Positions 1-7,591 of a stretch of DNA of 57,314 nt are shown in pieces; position 1 is the first letter of the stretch, and each line of letters begins with the position of its first letter. Under the pieces are notes generated by a model. The model worked only from the letters and a program-made list of their open reading frames with translations, ran no database searches and was not told the origin of the DNA. The translations under genes and the position numbers were made by a program. This DNA comes from CAZUFB01 sp964619775 (GTDB lineage Bacteria > Actinomycetota > Coriobacteriia > Coriobacteriales > UMGS124). Location: positions 1 to 57,314 of the forward strand of contig CAZUFB010000005.1 in the NCBI GenBank assembly GCA_964619775.1, given 5' to 3'.

Positions 1-549
1 CAGACCGACTGGGTCGGTTTCGACGAGTACGGCGGAGCGGACGGTTCGTTCACCCGCAACGGGCGCACCATCTCGTCCGAAGACGCTCGCCTGTACCTCT
101 TCGACGATCTGGGCGTGAGCCAGCGCTGGACCAATAAATTCAGCGAGGTGGGCATCGAGACAGTCGGCGATTTGGTGGGCAAGAGCGAAGAGGACCTGCT
201 GCGCATCGACGGTATCGGCGCGAAGGCGATCGAAGAGCTCCGCGATGGCTTGGAGGCGCGCAACCTGCTCTACATCCTCGATAGCAGCGAGGACGTGGCG
301 GATGAGGAAGACCTCTCGCAGCTGCTGCAGATGGTGTTCAGCCCGGATGGCCCTGATGATATCTTGCTGGGCACGAGCGCGCCGCGCCACCATTATGATT
401 CCGATGAGGAGATGATCGGCGGCACCGCCGAGAGCGCGACAAAGGGCTCGGACACCGCGGGCATCATCAACGAGGACATGGCTTCGCTCGACGAGCTGTT
501 GAACCAGCTTGTGGAGGGCGATGACTCCACGGATATCGACGAGGAATAG
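1..549 (+). CDS. rpoC: RNA polymerase beta' subunit, C-terminal end (5'-truncated by window edge)
   Basis: The reading frame is open from the first base to the stop at 547-549, so the gene begins outside the window. The visible 182 codons do not carry the RpoC catalytic core; assignment to beta' rests on position (rpoB-rpoC normally precede rpsL-rpsG-fusA) and on the final segment, where ASLDELLNQLVEGDD resembles the last residues of enterobacterial RpoC (ASLAELLNAGL). Codons about 31-80 form a helix-hairpin-helix unit very like the C-terminal domain of RNA polymerase alpha: VGIETVGDLVGKSEEDLLRI followed by GIGAKAIEEL. The alpha subunit encoded at 20345-21286 has the matching GIHSVRQLLDFSENDLLNI and FGVKSIEEVK. 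An acidic linker follows. Alternatives are the tail of NusA or of another helix-hairpin-helix protein. The family is uncertain; the domain match is clear. Confidence 0.6.
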   Translation, partial: QTDWVGFDEYGGADGSFTRNGRTISSEDARLYLFDDLGVSQRWTNKFSEVGIETVGDLVGKSEEDLLRIDGIGAKAIEELRDGLEARNLLYILDSSEDVADEEDLSQLLQMVFSPDGPDDILLGTSAPRHHYDSDEEMIGGTAESATKGSDTAGIINEDMASLDELLNQLVEGDDSTDIDEE

Positions 550-581
550 CCTTTCGCCTGATTTCTATACGGTCGCGTTGC

Positions 582-615
582 ACACGCCCGGGACGCATGC
601 GCGCTCCGGGCGTGT
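582..615 (+). terminator. Stem-loop downstream of the rpoC-like gene
   Basis: A perfect 10-bp inverted repeat (ACACGCCCGG at 582-591, CCGGGCGTGT at 606-615) with a 14-nt loop starts 33 nt after the stop codon. There is no T-run, so it may act as an RNA 3'-end stabiliser or a weak terminator. Confidence 0.5.
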
Positions 616-764
616 TGCTATGCGGGCTCCGCTGCGAATGCGCAGGATGGCGGTACCGTCGGCGACATCGTTGTGCTGCTGCAAGGGTATACGCCGGAGC
701 GGACGCGCCGCCCCGGCTCCGCTCTGCCGCAACGCGCGCCATGGATAAACGCCGGTCGTATGGA

Positions 765-797
765 CGGGGCGTCCTTCGGGGCGCTCCGCTTTTGGTT
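765..797 (+). terminator. Intrinsic terminator with TTCG loop
   Basis: A 10-bp stem (765-774 with 779-788, two G-T pairs) closes a TTCG tetraloop and is followed by CTTTTGGTTT. The element is nearly the same as the rplQ terminator at 21877-21909, including the tail. It probably ends the rpoC-side transcript. Confidence 0.7.
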
Positions 798-951
798 TGG
801 AATCGGTCGCGGCACGGCATGCGCTTCCGGTCGCGACGACGGATCGGTATCGTTTCGATTCCGCAACATATGTGACACCGTGATTACAGTGTATGGGTGA
901 GGGTATCATCGCCCCATTGCCAGCTACCTTCGAGGACGTGCGAGGAGCATC

Positions 952-1926
952 ATGGAAGCAGAAAGGACATGGACAAGCCGTATCGGCAACCTGCTCCTTG
1001 CCATAGCGGTGTTTTTGCTGCTCATCGTGCTCCCCTCGATATCGAGTACGGTCGTGCTCTCCGCCGTCGAACGCGTCGCATATTCATTCGGCGGATTTTC
1101 CGCAGTCCGCGAGGCATATTTCTTTCTGAATGATCATTTGAACCTGTATTCGGCCGTCGTGTATCTGCTGTTCGGTTTTCCGTTTTTCATCTGGGTGCTT
1201 CTTATGCGCTGGCGCAGCCATTACCTCGCGCGAGCGCGTACAGCAGCGTATCTGGAGTCGCTTGATGGGGTCGCGTTCGGGCAAGACGAACTCGCGTCTC
1301 CTATCCAACCCGCTATCCAGCCAGATGGCGCGCAACCATCGGCATCGCCGCAGGGGGTGTCGTTTCGCGTTCACGATATTCCGCGCCGCACGTGGATCGA
1401 TGCGATCATGCTCGGCATCGGGATGCAGTTCGTAACCACCTTCATCATGGTTCTCGTGCTTCTGCTCCTTCCCGCTGCGATGGATGAGTATCAATCGCTC
1501 GTGGAAGGGTCTGGCATCACGGAGTACGGCGTCATGTGGTTCGTCGCGACCATCGTGCTGCCGCCGCTTGTGGAAGAGACCGGCTTTCGCGGTTTGGGCC
1601 TTACCTATCTTTCGCGCGCGGGCATTCCCTTCGCGGTTGCGAATGTGATTCAGGCGTTCGCCTTCGCGTGCTTCCATATGAATCTTACGCAGGGTATCTA
1701 CACCTTCGTGCTCGCCTTGTTCCTCGGATATGTTGCGCATGCGAGCGGGTCGATTATGCCGTCGATGCTTATGCATGCGGTCTATAACGTCATGGGAACG
1801 ATCGGGAGCGATCTTATCTACGACCTTGCGCCGTGGCTGCCATACTGGCTCGAGCTCACCATCGGCCTCGTCATCTGCGTCACTGCGGTGAGGTCCTTGC
1901 GCAAGACGGCTGCCCGAGACGGGTAG
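952..1926 (+). CDS. CPBP/CAAX-family intramembrane metalloprotease
   Basis: The 324-residue protein is very hydrophobic, with transmembrane segments at roughly 11-32, 66-86, 151-175 and several more to about 310. It carries the motifs of the CPBP (Abi) family: EETGFR at 208-213, a conserved His at 242 in FACFH, and HAVYN with His275 and Asn279. These are the residues that bind the metal and water in CAAX-protease-type enzymes. The start is an ATG with GAGGAG about six bases upstream. It lies alone between the rpoC-like gene and rpsL, behind its own terminator, and is followed by a stem-loop. Its base composition is visibly less GC-rich than the ribosomal genes (about half to two-thirds GC in lines I counted). 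Substrate is unknown; relatives act in peptide maturation or bacteriocin self-immunity. Confidence 0.85.
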   Translation: MEAERTWTSRIGNLLLAIAVFLLLIVLPSISSTVVLSAVERVAYSFGGFSAVREAYFFLNDHLNLYSAVVYLLFGFPFFIWVLLMRWRSHYLARARTAAYLESLDGVAFGQDELASPIQPAIQPDGAQPSASPQGVSFRVHDIPRRTWIDAIMLGIGMQFVTTFIMVLVLLLLPAAMDEYQSLVEGSGITEYGVMWFVATIVLPPLVEETGFRGLGLTYLSRAGIPFAVANVIQAFAFACFHMNLTQGIYTFVLALFLGYVAHASGSIMPSMLMHAVYNVMGTIGSDLIYDLAPWLPYWLELTIGLVICVTAVRSLRKTAARDG

Positions 1927-1932
1927 AGCCAT

Positions 1933-1956
1933 GCCGGCGCTTTGCGCTGCGCCGGC
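1933..1956 (+). terminator. Stem-loop after the CAAX protease gene
   Basis: A perfect 8-bp inverted repeat, GCCGGCGC/GCGCCGGC, lies seven bases after the stop codon with an 8-nt loop. There is only a short CTT after it, so termination strength is uncertain. Confidence 0.5.
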
Positions 1957-1982
1957 GCTTCATGCTGCATCATCGTTCGGAT

Positions 1983-2049
1983 AAGAACGGCGGCGACCGT
2001 GGCATAGGAACGGCAGCGACCATAGCATAAAAACGGCGCTGCCCATGAC
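1983..2049 (+). repeat. Three imperfect ~23-nt tandem repeats
   Basis: Units start at 1983, 2006 and 2029. Each begins with A-rich sequence followed by AACGGC and contains a GCGACC or GCTGCC element ending near CAT. Units one and two are 23 nt each with four differences; unit three is two bases shorter and more diverged. Confidence 0.6.
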
Positions 2050-2201
2050 GGGTCTGAGCGCAGCTAAACTGCCAGCATGCGTGAACAAGCGTTTGCATCG
2101 CGCTCGCGATCTCGAGATTTCGCTCCGACGGTTCTTTTCCCAGAGCACGTCTTCGCGTATCATCCCTGCGTCAAGCACTTGTGGAGATTCGGCGAGGAAT
2201 C

Positions 2202-2211
2202 NNNNNNNNNN
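2202..2211. other. Assembly gap (10 N)
   Basis: Ten ambiguous bases directly upstream of the str promoter. Unlike the two 100-N gaps, its flanks are not duplicated. Confidence 0.99.
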
Positions 2212-2231
2212 ACGCCCGGGCGCGTGGTGTG

Positions 2232-2260
2232 TTGACATCCCACCTTTGGGAGCGTACAGT
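2232..2260 (+). promoter_or_regulatory. Probable sigma-70-type promoter of the str operon
   Basis: TTGACA at 2232-2237 is a perfect -35 hexamer. After exactly 17 bases comes TACAGT at 2255-2260, four of six matches to the -10 consensus. Transcription would start near 2267, leaving a leader of about 90 nt before rpsL. Confidence 0.75.
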
Positions 2261-2354
2261 TCTGATTCGCGTGTTTCGAAGGTGGATGCTGACGCCTCGA
2301 TTCAAGCCGTTGCACCAAGTATAAAGCTGGAATCATCAGAAGAAGGAGTACGCT

Positions 2355-2732
2355 TTGCCTACAATTAACCAGCTGGTCCTCAAGGGCCGCAAGTCTAAGC
2401 CTGCGAAGTCCAAGAACGCGGCGCTGCAGCATAACCCGCAGAAGCGCGGCGTGTGCACCCGCGTGTTCACCACCACCCCCAAGAAGCCGAATTCGGCTCT
2501 GCGCAAGGTGGCTCGTGTTCGCCTGGTCAACGGTATCGAGGTCACCGCTTACATCCCCGGCGAGGGTCATAACCTGCAGGAGCACTCCATCGTGCTCGTC
2601 CGCGGCGGCCGCGTGCGCGACCTCCCTGGTGTGCGTTACAAGATCATTCGTGGCGCCTATGACTGCGCTGCGGTGAACAACCGCATGCAGTCTCGCTCCC
2701 GCTACGGCGCGAAGCGTCCGAAGAAGAAGTAA
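2355..2732 (+). CDS. rpsL: 30S ribosomal protein S12
   Basis: The 125-residue product is a full-length S12, decoding-centre protein of the small subunit. It shows TTPKKPNSALRK at 40-51 and IPGEGHNLQEHS at 67-78. The start is TTG at 2355, supported by AAGGAG upstream and by the invariant N-terminus MPTINQL. Lys43 is retained. Position 88, in GGRVRDLPGV, is Arg (codon CGC at 2616) instead of the usual Lys; K88R is a known streptomycin-resistance substitution in Mycobacterium tuberculosis. It is the first gene behind the promoter at 2232-2260 and is followed by rpsG after 68 bases. Confidence 0.98.
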   Translation: MPTINQLVLKGRKSKPAKSKNAALQHNPQKRGVCTRVFTTTPKKPNSALRKVARVRLVNGIEVTAYIPGEGHNLQEHSIVLVRGGRVRDLPGVRYKIIRGAYDCAAVNNRMQSRSRYGAKRPKKK

Positions 2733-2800
2733 TCCAAGCCCGAGATTATCCTTTCTGCGGGCATATCCCGCACACTCGCTATACCTAGAGGAGATTCATC

Positions 2801-3274
2801 ATGCCGCGTCGTGCATCTAAGATTCATCGTCGCGAGGTTATGCCGGATGCCGTGTATAACAACCGTCTCGTGACCCAGCTCATCAACAAGGTTCTTCTCG
2901 ACGGCAAGAAGTCCGTCGCGGAGCGCATCGTCTACAGCGCCTTCGATATGGTCGCCGAGAAGTCCGGCCAGGACGCCCTCGCCGTGTTCAAGAAGGCTAT
3001 GGAAAACGTCAAGCCCACGCTCGAGCTCAAGCCCCGTCGTGTCGGTGGCGCTACCTACCAGGTGCCGGTCGAGGTCAACTCGCGCCGTTCTACCCAGCTC
3101 GCCATTCGCTGGATCGTGAACTTCTCGCGTGCGCGCAAGGAGAAGACCATGGCCGAGCGCCTTGCCAACGAGATCCTCGACGCCTCCAACGGCGTCGGCG
3201 CCTCCATCAAGCGTCGCGAAGACCTCTTCAAGATGGCCGAGGCCAACCGCGCCTTCGCTCATTATCGCTGGTAA
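2801..3274 (+). CDS. rpsG: 30S ribosomal protein S7
   Basis: The 157-residue S7 nucleates assembly of the 30S head and lies near the E site. The basic N-terminus MPRRASKIHRRE, the central VGGATYQVPVEV and the C-terminal ANRAFAHYRW are standard. The ATG is preceded by AGAGGAGAT with good spacing. It sits between rpsL and fusA in the canonical str order, and the 18-base gap to fusA contains only the fusA ribosome binding site. Confidence 0.98.
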   Translation: MPRRASKIHRREVMPDAVYNNRLVTQLINKVLLDGKKSVAERIVYSAFDMVAEKSGQDALAVFKKAMENVKPTLELKPRRVGGATYQVPVEVNSRRSTQLAIRWIVNFSRARKEKTMAERLANEILDASNGVGASIKRREDLFKMAEANRAFAHYRW

Positions 3275-3292
3275 TTCCAGGGAGGAATTGAA

Positions 3293-5410
3293 TTGGCTAA
3301 GAAGAAGTACAATCTTGCCGATACCCGCAACATCGGCATTATGGCGCACATCGATGCTGGCAAGACCACCACGACCGAGCGCATTCTGTACTACACGGGC
3401 AAGACCCACAAGATCGGCGAGGTGCACGAGGGCGCGGCCACCATGGACTGGATGGTTCAGGAGCAGGAGCGCGGCGTGACCATCACCTCCGCTGCCACTA
3501 CGTGCTTCTGGCACAAGGGCGGCGACGTGAACAACGGCCCTGCCTACCGTATTCAGATCATCGACACTCCCGGCCATGTGGACTTCACGGCCGAGGTCGA
3601 GCGCTCGCTTCGCGTCCTCGATGGCGCCGTGGCCGTGTTCGACGCCGTTGCCGGCGTGCAGCCCCAGTCCGAGACCGTGTGGCGCCAGGCGCGTAACTTC
3701 AACGTTCCCCGTATCGCCTTCATCAACAAGTACGACCGCGTGGGCGCCGATTTCTGGCATGCCATCGACACCATGAAGGAGCGCCTGCACGCCAACGCGG
3801 TGGCCATCCAGGTTCCCATGGGTGCCGAGGACAACTTCTGGGGCGTCATCGACCTGGTGACCATGACCGCATGGGACTTCAAGGCCGACGACAAGGGCAT
3901 GACCTATCCCGAGGCATTGGGCGAGATTCCCGCCGAGTTCGTCGACATCGCTGCCGAGAAGCGCGATGAGCTGCTTGACGCCGCCTCGAACTACGATGAC
4001 GAGCTCATGGAGATGATCCTCGAGGATCAGGAGATCCCCGTCGACAAGCTCAAGGCTGCCATTCGCGCCGGCGTGCTCGCCAACGAGCTCAACCCGGTTC
4101 TTGTAGGTTCCGCCTATAAGAACAAGGGCGTCCAGGAGTTGCTCGACGCCGTCGTCGACTACCTGCCGAGCCCGCTCGACGTGCCGCCGGTTGAGGGCAC
4201 CGACCCCGCGACCGGTGAGGCCGATACGCGCAGCGCAAGCGATGATGAGCCCTTCTCGGCGCTTGCCTTCAAGATCGCAACCGACCCCTACGTGGGCAAG
4301 CTCACGTTCTTCCGTGTGTACTCCGGGCATATCGATGCCGGCTCCTACGTGGTGAACGCCTCCAACGGCCAGCGCGAGCGCTTCGGCCGCATCCTCGAGA
4401 TGAACGCCAACGACCGCATCGACGTGACGGGCGCCTCCACCGGCGACATTCTCGCTGCGGTGGGTCTCAAGAACACCACGACCGGCGACACCCTGTGCGC
4501 CGAGGGCGACGAGATCATCCTCGAGTCCATGGAGTTCCCCGATCCGGTTATCGACGTCGCCGTGGAGCCCAAGACCAAGGCCGAGCAGGACAAGATGAGC
4601 CTTGCGCTCACCAAGCTCGCCGAGGAAGACCCGACCTTCCAGGTGCGCACCGACCACGAGACCGGCCAGACCATCATCGCCGGCATGGGCGAGCTGCACC
4701 TCGAGATCATCGTCGACCGTCTGCTGCGCGAGTTCAAGGTCGAGGCCAACGTGGGCAAGCCCCAGGTCGCCTACCGCGAGACCGCCGGCAAGGCCGTCCA
4801 GAACATCGAAGGCAAGTTCGTCCGCCAGACAGGCGGCCACGGCCAGTACGGCCACTGCGTCATCAACATGGAGCCGCTGCCCGCCGGCACCGGCTACGAG
4901 TTCGAGAGCAAGATTGTGGGCGGCGTGATTCCCAAGGAGTTTATCCCCTCGGTCGACAAGGGCATCCAGGAGGCCCTCGAGACGGGCGTCATCGCCGGCT
5001 TCCCGACGGTCGACATCCGCGTCGAGCTCATCGACGGCTCCTACCACGAGGTCGACTCCTCCGAGGCCGCCTTCAAGATTGCCGGCTCGATGGCCGTCAA
5101 GGAGGCCCTGCGTCGTTCCGCCCCCGTCCTGCTCGAGCCGGTCATGGCCGTCGAGGTCGTCACCCCCGAGCAATACATGGGCGACGTCATGGGCAACCTG
5201 TCGAGCCGCCGCGGCAAGATCGAGGGTATGGAGGACCGCAAGAACGCAAAGGTGATCAAGGCCAAGGTGCCCCTGGGCGAGATGTTCGGCTATGCCACCG
5301 ACCTGCGCAGCGCAACACAGGGCCGCGCCACGTACACCATGCAGTTCAGCGCTTACGAGCCTGTTCCCAAGAGCGTGGCCGACGAGGTCGCCAGCAAGTC
5401 CGGCAAGTAA
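3293..5410 (+). CDS. fusA: Translation elongation factor G
   Basis: This 705-residue GTPase drives translocation of tRNAs and mRNA on the ribosome. The G domain shows the P-loop AHIDAGKTT at 18-26, switch I GVTITSAATT, DTPGHVDF (G3), NKYDR (G4, usually NKMDR) and GSAYKNKG (G5). Domains II to V follow without interruption, and the length is normal. Translation begins at TTG 3293, with GGAGGAA eight bases upstream. No tuf gene follows; the next gene is rpsJ, so EF-Tu must be encoded elsewhere in the genome. Confidence 0.98.
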   Translation: MAKKKYNLADTRNIGIMAHIDAGKTTTTERILYYTGKTHKIGEVHEGAATMDWMVQEQERGVTITSAATTCFWHKGGDVNNGPAYRIQIIDTPGHVDFTAEVERSLRVLDGAVAVFDAVAGVQPQSETVWRQARNFNVPRIAFINKYDRVGADFWHAIDTMKERLHANAVAIQVPMGAEDNFWGVIDLVTMTAWDFKADDKGMTYPEALGEIPAEFVDIAAEKRDELLDAASNYDDELMEMILEDQEIPVDKLKAAIRAGVLANELNPVLVGSAYKNKGVQELLDAVVDYLPSPLDVPPVEGTDPATGEADTRSASDDEPFSALAFKIATDPYVGKLTFFRVYSGHIDAGSYVVNASNGQRERFGRILEMNANDRIDVTGASTGDILAAVGLKNTTTGDTLCAEGDEIILESMEFPDPVIDVAVEPKTKAEQDKMSLALTKLAEEDPTFQVRTDHETGQTIIAGMGELHLEIIVDRLLREFKVEANVGKPQVAYRETAGKAVQNIEGKFVRQTGGHGQYGHCVINMEPLPAGTGYEFESKIVGGVIPKEFIPSVDKGIQEALETGVIAGFPTVDIRVELIDGSYHEVDSSEAAFKIAGSMAVKEALRRSAPVLLEPVMAVEVVTPEQYMGDVMGNLSSRRGKIEGMEDRKNAKVIKAKVPLGEMFGYATDLRSATQGRATYTMQFSAYEPVPKSVADEVASKSGK

Positions 5411-5439
5411 GCGACGCTGCGCAAGTCAGGTAAAGGAGG

Positions 5440-5455
5440 GGGCGCACGAGCGCCC
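5440..5455 (+). other. Small hairpin between fusA and rpsJ
   Basis: GGGCGC at 5440-5445 and GCGCCC at 5450-5455 form a perfect 6-bp stem around ACGA. There is no T-run. It may be a translational or processing element for rpsJ. Confidence 0.4.
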
Positions 5456-5493
5456 GGCTGATGCCGTCCCTTTGATATTTGGAGGTTTTAACG

Positions 5494-5802
5494 TTGGCTT
5501 CTCAGAAAATCAGGATCCGCCTGAAAGGCTTCGATCACGAGATCGTCGACCAGTCCGCCAAGCTGATCGTCGACACCGCCCTTCAGACCGGCGCCCGCGT
5601 CTCCGGTCCCATCCCGCTGCCCACCGAGCGCAGCCTGTACACGGTCATCCGTTCGCCCCATGTGAACAAGGACTCCCGCGAGCAGTTCGAGATGCGCACC
5701 CACAAGCGCCTCATCGACATCCTCGACCCGACGCCTTCGACCGTCGACTCGCTGATGCGCCTCGATCTTCCCGCTGGTGTAGATATTGAGATTAAGCTCT
5801 AG
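5494..5802 (+). CDS. rpsJ: 30S ribosomal protein S10
   Basis: The 102-residue product is S10 of the 30S head, which also serves as NusE in antitermination complexes. Landmarks are KIRIRLKGFDH, GPIPLPTERSLYTV and THKRLIDI. I place the start at TTG 5494, eight bases after a strong GGAGG at 5481-5485; an upstream in-frame TTG at 5479 overlaps that binding site and is unlikely. The gene is 83 bases after fusA. A strong terminator-like hairpin at 5825-5866 separates it from rplC, so it probably belongs to the str transcript. Confidence 0.96.
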   Translation: MASQKIRIRLKGFDHEIVDQSAKLIVDTALQTGARVSGPIPLPTERSLYTVIRSPHVNKDSREQFEMRTHKRLIDILDPTPSTVDSLMRLDLPAGVDIEIKL

Positions 5803-5824
5803 TTTTAGGGTGTAGGTTCTTGTA

Positions 5825-5866
5825 GGCACAGCCGCCGTAGGGTAATCTACGCCGGCTGTGCCTTTT
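5825..5866 (+). terminator. Intrinsic terminator between rpsJ and rplC
   Basis: GGCACAGCCG (5825-5834) pairs with CGGCTGTGCC (5853-5862). Inside, after one C-C mismatch, CGTAG pairs with CTACG around GGTAAT. TTTT follows at 5863-5866. It would end the str transcript or act as an attenuator at the head of the S10 operon. Confidence 0.75.
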
Positions 5867-5951
5867 GCATGGCCGATGTACGCTGCGGTCCGCTGGATGG
5901 AGCTGGAAGGGCCAGCTCCCGGTTCCATGACCGCCCGAGGTAAGGAACACC

Positions 5952-6572
5952 ATGATCAACACGATTCTTGGTCGCAAGATCGGGATGACCCAGGTGTGGA
6001 ACGACAAGGACGAGGTCGTTCCCGTCACGGTCATCCAGGCGGGCCCCTGCGCCGTGTCGCAGGTGAAGACCGTCGAGTCCGACGGCTACAGCGCCGTCCA
6101 GATCGGTTTCGGTGACATTAAGGAGAAGAACGTCACCAAACCGATGAAGGGCCACTTTGCCAAGGCCGGCGTCAAGCCGGTCCGCCACCTGCGCGAGGTG
6201 CGCGTCCCCGAAGGCGAGGAGCATGCCTGCGGCGAGCTCGTGACCGTCGCCTCCTTCGCCGACGTCGCCAAGGTGCACGTCACCGGCCGCTCCAAGGGCA
6301 AGGGCTTCCAGGGCACCATCAGGCGCCACAACTTCGACGCCGGCCGCAAGACCCACGGTTCCCACAACTACCGCGCCCCCGGCTCGGTCGGCCAGTGCTC
6401 CACCCCCTCGCGCGTCTTCAAGGGCGTCAAGATGCCCGGCCACATGGGCAACAAGCGCGTTACCGTGCGCAACCTCGAGGTTGTGCGCGTCGACGAGGAG
6501 CAGAACCTTATCCTCGTCAAGGGCGCGGTGCCCGGTGCCAAGAACGGCCTCGTCATCGTCCGTATGGCCTAA
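5952..6572 (+). CDS. rplC: 50S ribosomal protein L3
   Basis: The 206-residue L3 is an early-assembling 23S rRNA binder with a loop reaching towards the peptidyl-transferase centre. Diagnostic stretches are LGRKIGMTQVW at the start, SKGKGFQGTIRRHNF in the middle and PGSVGQCSTPSRVFKG. Its ATG follows GGTAAGGAAC. It opens the block rplC-rplD-rplW-rplB and begins 85 bases after the hairpin at 5825-5866, so it may have its own promoter or be reached by read-through. Confidence 0.97.
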   Translation: MINTILGRKIGMTQVWNDKDEVVPVTVIQAGPCAVSQVKTVESDGYSAVQIGFGDIKEKNVTKPMKGHFAKAGVKPVRHLREVRVPEGEEHACGELVTVASFADVAKVHVTGRSKGKGFQGTIRRHNFDAGRKTHGSHNYRAPGSVGQCSTPSRVFKGVKMPGHMGNKRVTVRNLEVVRVDEEQNLILVKGAVPGAKNGLVIVRMA

Positions 6573-6617
6573 CGGGCCCTCGACACGTGCAGCCCTAGGC
6601 TTATAAGGAGATAGGCA

Positions 6618-7244
6618 ATGTCCAAGATCGATGTCAAAAACCTGGCCGGCGAGAAGGTCGCCGACCTCGAGGTCTCCGATGCCGTTTACGGCATCGAGCC
6701 CAACATCCCCGTCATGCACCAGTGCGTGCGCTACCTGATGGCCAAGGACCGTCAGGGCACCCACAGCACCAAGGGCCGTTCCGATGTGCGCGGCGGCGGC
6801 CGCAAGCCGTGGCGTCAGAAGGGCACCGGCCGCGCCCGCCAAGGCTCGATCCGCGCTCCTCAGTGGCGCGGCGGCGGCGTCGTCTTCGGCCCGCATCCCC
6901 GCGACTACTCCTTCCGCATGAACAAGAAGGAGATCAAGCTCGCCATGCGCAGCGCCCTCTCGGCGAAGTTGGCCGACAACGAGCTCGTTGTCATCGACCG
7001 TTTCGGTTTTGAGAAGCCCCGCACCAAGGATGCCGTGCAGTTCATCAACAACCTCGGCCTGCAGGGCAAGCGCATCACCGTCGTCCTGGTCGAGGACGAC
7101 ATCGACACCGCGCTGTCGTTCCGCAACATCCCCGAGGTCACCGTCCTGTTCGACCACGAGATCGATACCTACTTCATGCTCGACAACAAGGCGCTGGTCC
7201 TTGCCGAGCCCGTCGCTGCCCGCCTTGGGGAGGTGCTTGCATAA
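6618..7244 (+). CDS. rplD: 50S ribosomal protein L4
   Basis: This 208-residue protein is L4, a 50S assembly protein whose extended loop lines the exit tunnel and which in some bacteria represses its own operon. The loop is clear: GGGRKPWRQKGTGRARQGS at about 56-75, then PQWRGGGVVFGP. AAGGAGAT precedes the ATG. The stop codon TAA directly abuts the rplW ATG, so the two are translationally coupled. Confidence 0.97.
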   Translation: MSKIDVKNLAGEKVADLEVSDAVYGIEPNIPVMHQCVRYLMAKDRQGTHSTKGRSDVRGGGRKPWRQKGTGRARQGSIRAPQWRGGGVVFGPHPRDYSFRMNKKEIKLAMRSALSAKLADNELVVIDRFGFEKPRTKDAVQFINNLGLQGKRITVVLVEDDIDTALSFRNIPEVTVLFDHEIDTYFMLDNKALVLAEPVAARLGEVLA

Positions 7245-7541
7245 ATGTCGGTTTACGATCCTCACAGCATCATCATCCGCCCCGTCGTGTCTGAGGCTTC
7301 CTTCGACAAGATGGAGATGAACAAGTACACTTTCGAAGTCGACCGTCGCGCCGACAAGCCGATGATCCGCCGTGCCGTGGAGGACATCTTCGGCGTCAAG
7401 GTCACCCGCGTCAACACCCTGTGGGTCAAGCCGAAGCCCAAGCGCGTCCGCGCCCAGCCCGGCCTTACCCGTACATGGAAGAAGGCTGTAGTTACGCTCG
7501 CCGAGGGCGATACCATCGAAATTTTCGGCAACCAGGCGTAA
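7245..7541 (+). CDS. rplW: 50S ribosomal protein L23
   Basis: The 98-residue L23 lies at the tunnel exit and is the docking site for trigger factor and SRP. It shows the usual IIRPVVSEAS start, YTFEVDRRADKP and VKVTRVNTL. The ATG begins on the base after the rplD stop, with GGGAGGTG inside the end of rplD as its binding site. A GNRA-capped hairpin at 7561-7584 follows the gene. Confidence 0.97.
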   Translation: MSVYDPHSIIIRPVVSEASFDKMEMNKYTFEVDRRADKPMIRRAVEDIFGVKVTRVNTLWVKPKPKRVRAQPGLTRTWKKAVVTLAEGDTIEIFGNQA

Positions 7542-7560
7542 ACTACGTCATCGGCACTTC

Positions 7561-7591
7561 AGCCCGGGGTGCGAACCCCGGGCTTATGTTT
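7561..7591 (+). terminator. Hairpin with GCGA tetraloop between rplW and rplB
   Basis: AGCCCGGGGT (7561-7570) and ACCCCGGGCT (7575-7584) form a perfect 10-bp stem closed by a GCGA (GNRA) loop. The tail TATGTTTG is only moderately T-rich, so partial termination or an RNA-protein binding site is possible. Confidence 0.55.

Larger units (their letters stand above)
550..951. other. Non-coding spacer between the rpoC-like gene and the CAAX protease gene
   Basis: About 400 bases without a credible gene. The only structures I can support are the stem-loop at 582-615 and the TTCG-loop terminator at 765-797. Short open frames here overlap on both strands and have arginine-rich compositions typical of GC-rich non-coding DNA. 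Confidence 0.6.
1927..2231. other. Non-coding spacer upstream of the rpsL promoter, containing an assembly gap
   Basis: About 300 bases with no supported gene. It holds a stem-loop, three imperfect 23-nt tandem repeats (1983-2049) and a run of ten N (2202-2211). Open frames across the N run on either strand are not credible. Confidence 0.6.

Noticed and set aside
2045..2368. Open frames across the 10-N gap upstream of rpsL
   Set aside because: They depend on ambiguous bases being read through, overlap the rpsL promoter, and have no binding site or similarity.
2702..5173. An 823-codon open frame on the minus strand opposite fusA
   Set aside because: It is the antisense shadow of the conserved fusA gene. 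Its product is Leu/Gly/Asp/Val-rich with no family features, as expected for the third-position bias of GC-rich genes.
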